From NCBI RefSeq assembly GCF_028712425.1, contig NZ_JAQTQD010000004.1, positions 34,925-98,924 on the forward strand: a stretch of DNA of 64,000 nt, given 5' to 3'. Shown piece by piece: positions 63,888 through 64,000 of the stretch. Below the pieces are notes generated by a model, which did no database searches, was not told the origin of the DNA, and saw only the letters and a program-made list of their open reading frames with translations. A program made the translations under genes and the position numbers. Numbering within the stretch: the stretch's first letter is position 1; each line of letters begins with the position of its first letter. Source of the stretch: Methanoregula sp. Lineage in GTDB: Archaea; Halobacteriota; Methanomicrobia; Methanomicrobiales; Methanospirillaceae.

Positions 63888-64000
63888 ATGAAACCCTCGA
63901 TCCTGCTGACCAATGATGACGGCGTGAGCTCAATCGGGCTCTGGGCCGCCTACGAAGCTCTCCGACCCATTGCGGATGTCACCGTGGTGGCACCCGCCAC
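63888..64000 (+). CDS. surE: SurE 5'-nucleotidase, partial
   Basis: Start of a SurE family protein cut by the window end. The ATG at 63888 gives MKPSILLTNDDGVSSIGLWA, with the NDDG metal-binding motif. SurE dephosphorylates nucleoside monophosphates. A nearby ATG at 63883 stops at once and is not the start. Confidence 0.93.
   Translation, partial: MKPSILLTNDDGVSSIGLWAAYEALRPIADVTVVAPA

Overview
The window reads as chromosome of a hydrogenotrophic/formate-using methanogenic archaeon, most likely order Methanomicrobiales (Methanoregula-like). The reasons are methanofuran biosynthesis genes (MfnD and MfnF types), an FdhC-type formate channel, a HerA-NurA pair, a class III (archaellin) signal peptide, archaeal TATA boxes and oligo-T ends. 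Housekeeping genes from about 34.3 kb rightwards are GC-rich. Several genes between 11 and 34 kb are visibly AT-rich.

Layout. 1-7.4 kb: non-coding DNA full of hairpins and repeats, two secreted-protein loci that share a duplicated about 330-bp upstream/leader block, a Kelch protein, two tiny membrane proteins and a frameshifted winged-helix regulator. 7.4-34.2 kb: a DNA-processing island. It holds a CoiA-like nuclease; an operon of NYN-LOTUS protein, RavA-like MoxR ATPase and large VWA protein; a RecB/Cas4-like PD-(D/E)XK protein converging on a DnaQ-like exonuclease; an operon of TerB-N/TerB-C protein, DUF2791 (BrxD-like) ATPase and Lhr-like helicase; an OLD-family nuclease; an AddA/AddB-like helicase-nuclease pair; and an SbcD/SbcC-like pair without a zinc hook. 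It ends exactly where a truncated C-terminal piece of a different Rad50/SbcC ATPase remains, so the island seems to have replaced or interrupted a native locus.

34.8-50.5 kb: ordinary accessory and core genes. These are a YeiH-type transporter, ferredoxin, peroxiredoxin, a frameshifted Cache lipoprotein, a receiver-domain protein, pirin, nurA-herA, carbonic anhydrase, a GNAT enzyme, an HTH-PAS regulator, an fdhC operon, a histone-deacetylase-family hydrolase and a small membrane protein. 50.5-51.3 kb: another hairpin cluster and a 79-bp tandem repeat. 51.3-61.3 kb: a chemosensory cluster, all on the minus strand: archaellin, double CheW, MCP, CheA-REC, REC-histidine kinase, and a histidine kinase fused to a GNAT domain. 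61.7-64 kb: zinc-ribbon membrane protein, mfnF and mfnD on the minus strand, diverging from surE, which runs off the end.

The strongest candidate for an undescribed system is the island. The NYN-LOTUS/MoxR/VWA operon and the TerB/DUF2791/helicase operon lie 3 kb apart with two small nucleases between them. The repeats are the second theme: hairpin families with conserved linkers but changing, still self-complementary arms, and an about 550-bp non-coding element that sits directly before two of the nuclease genes.
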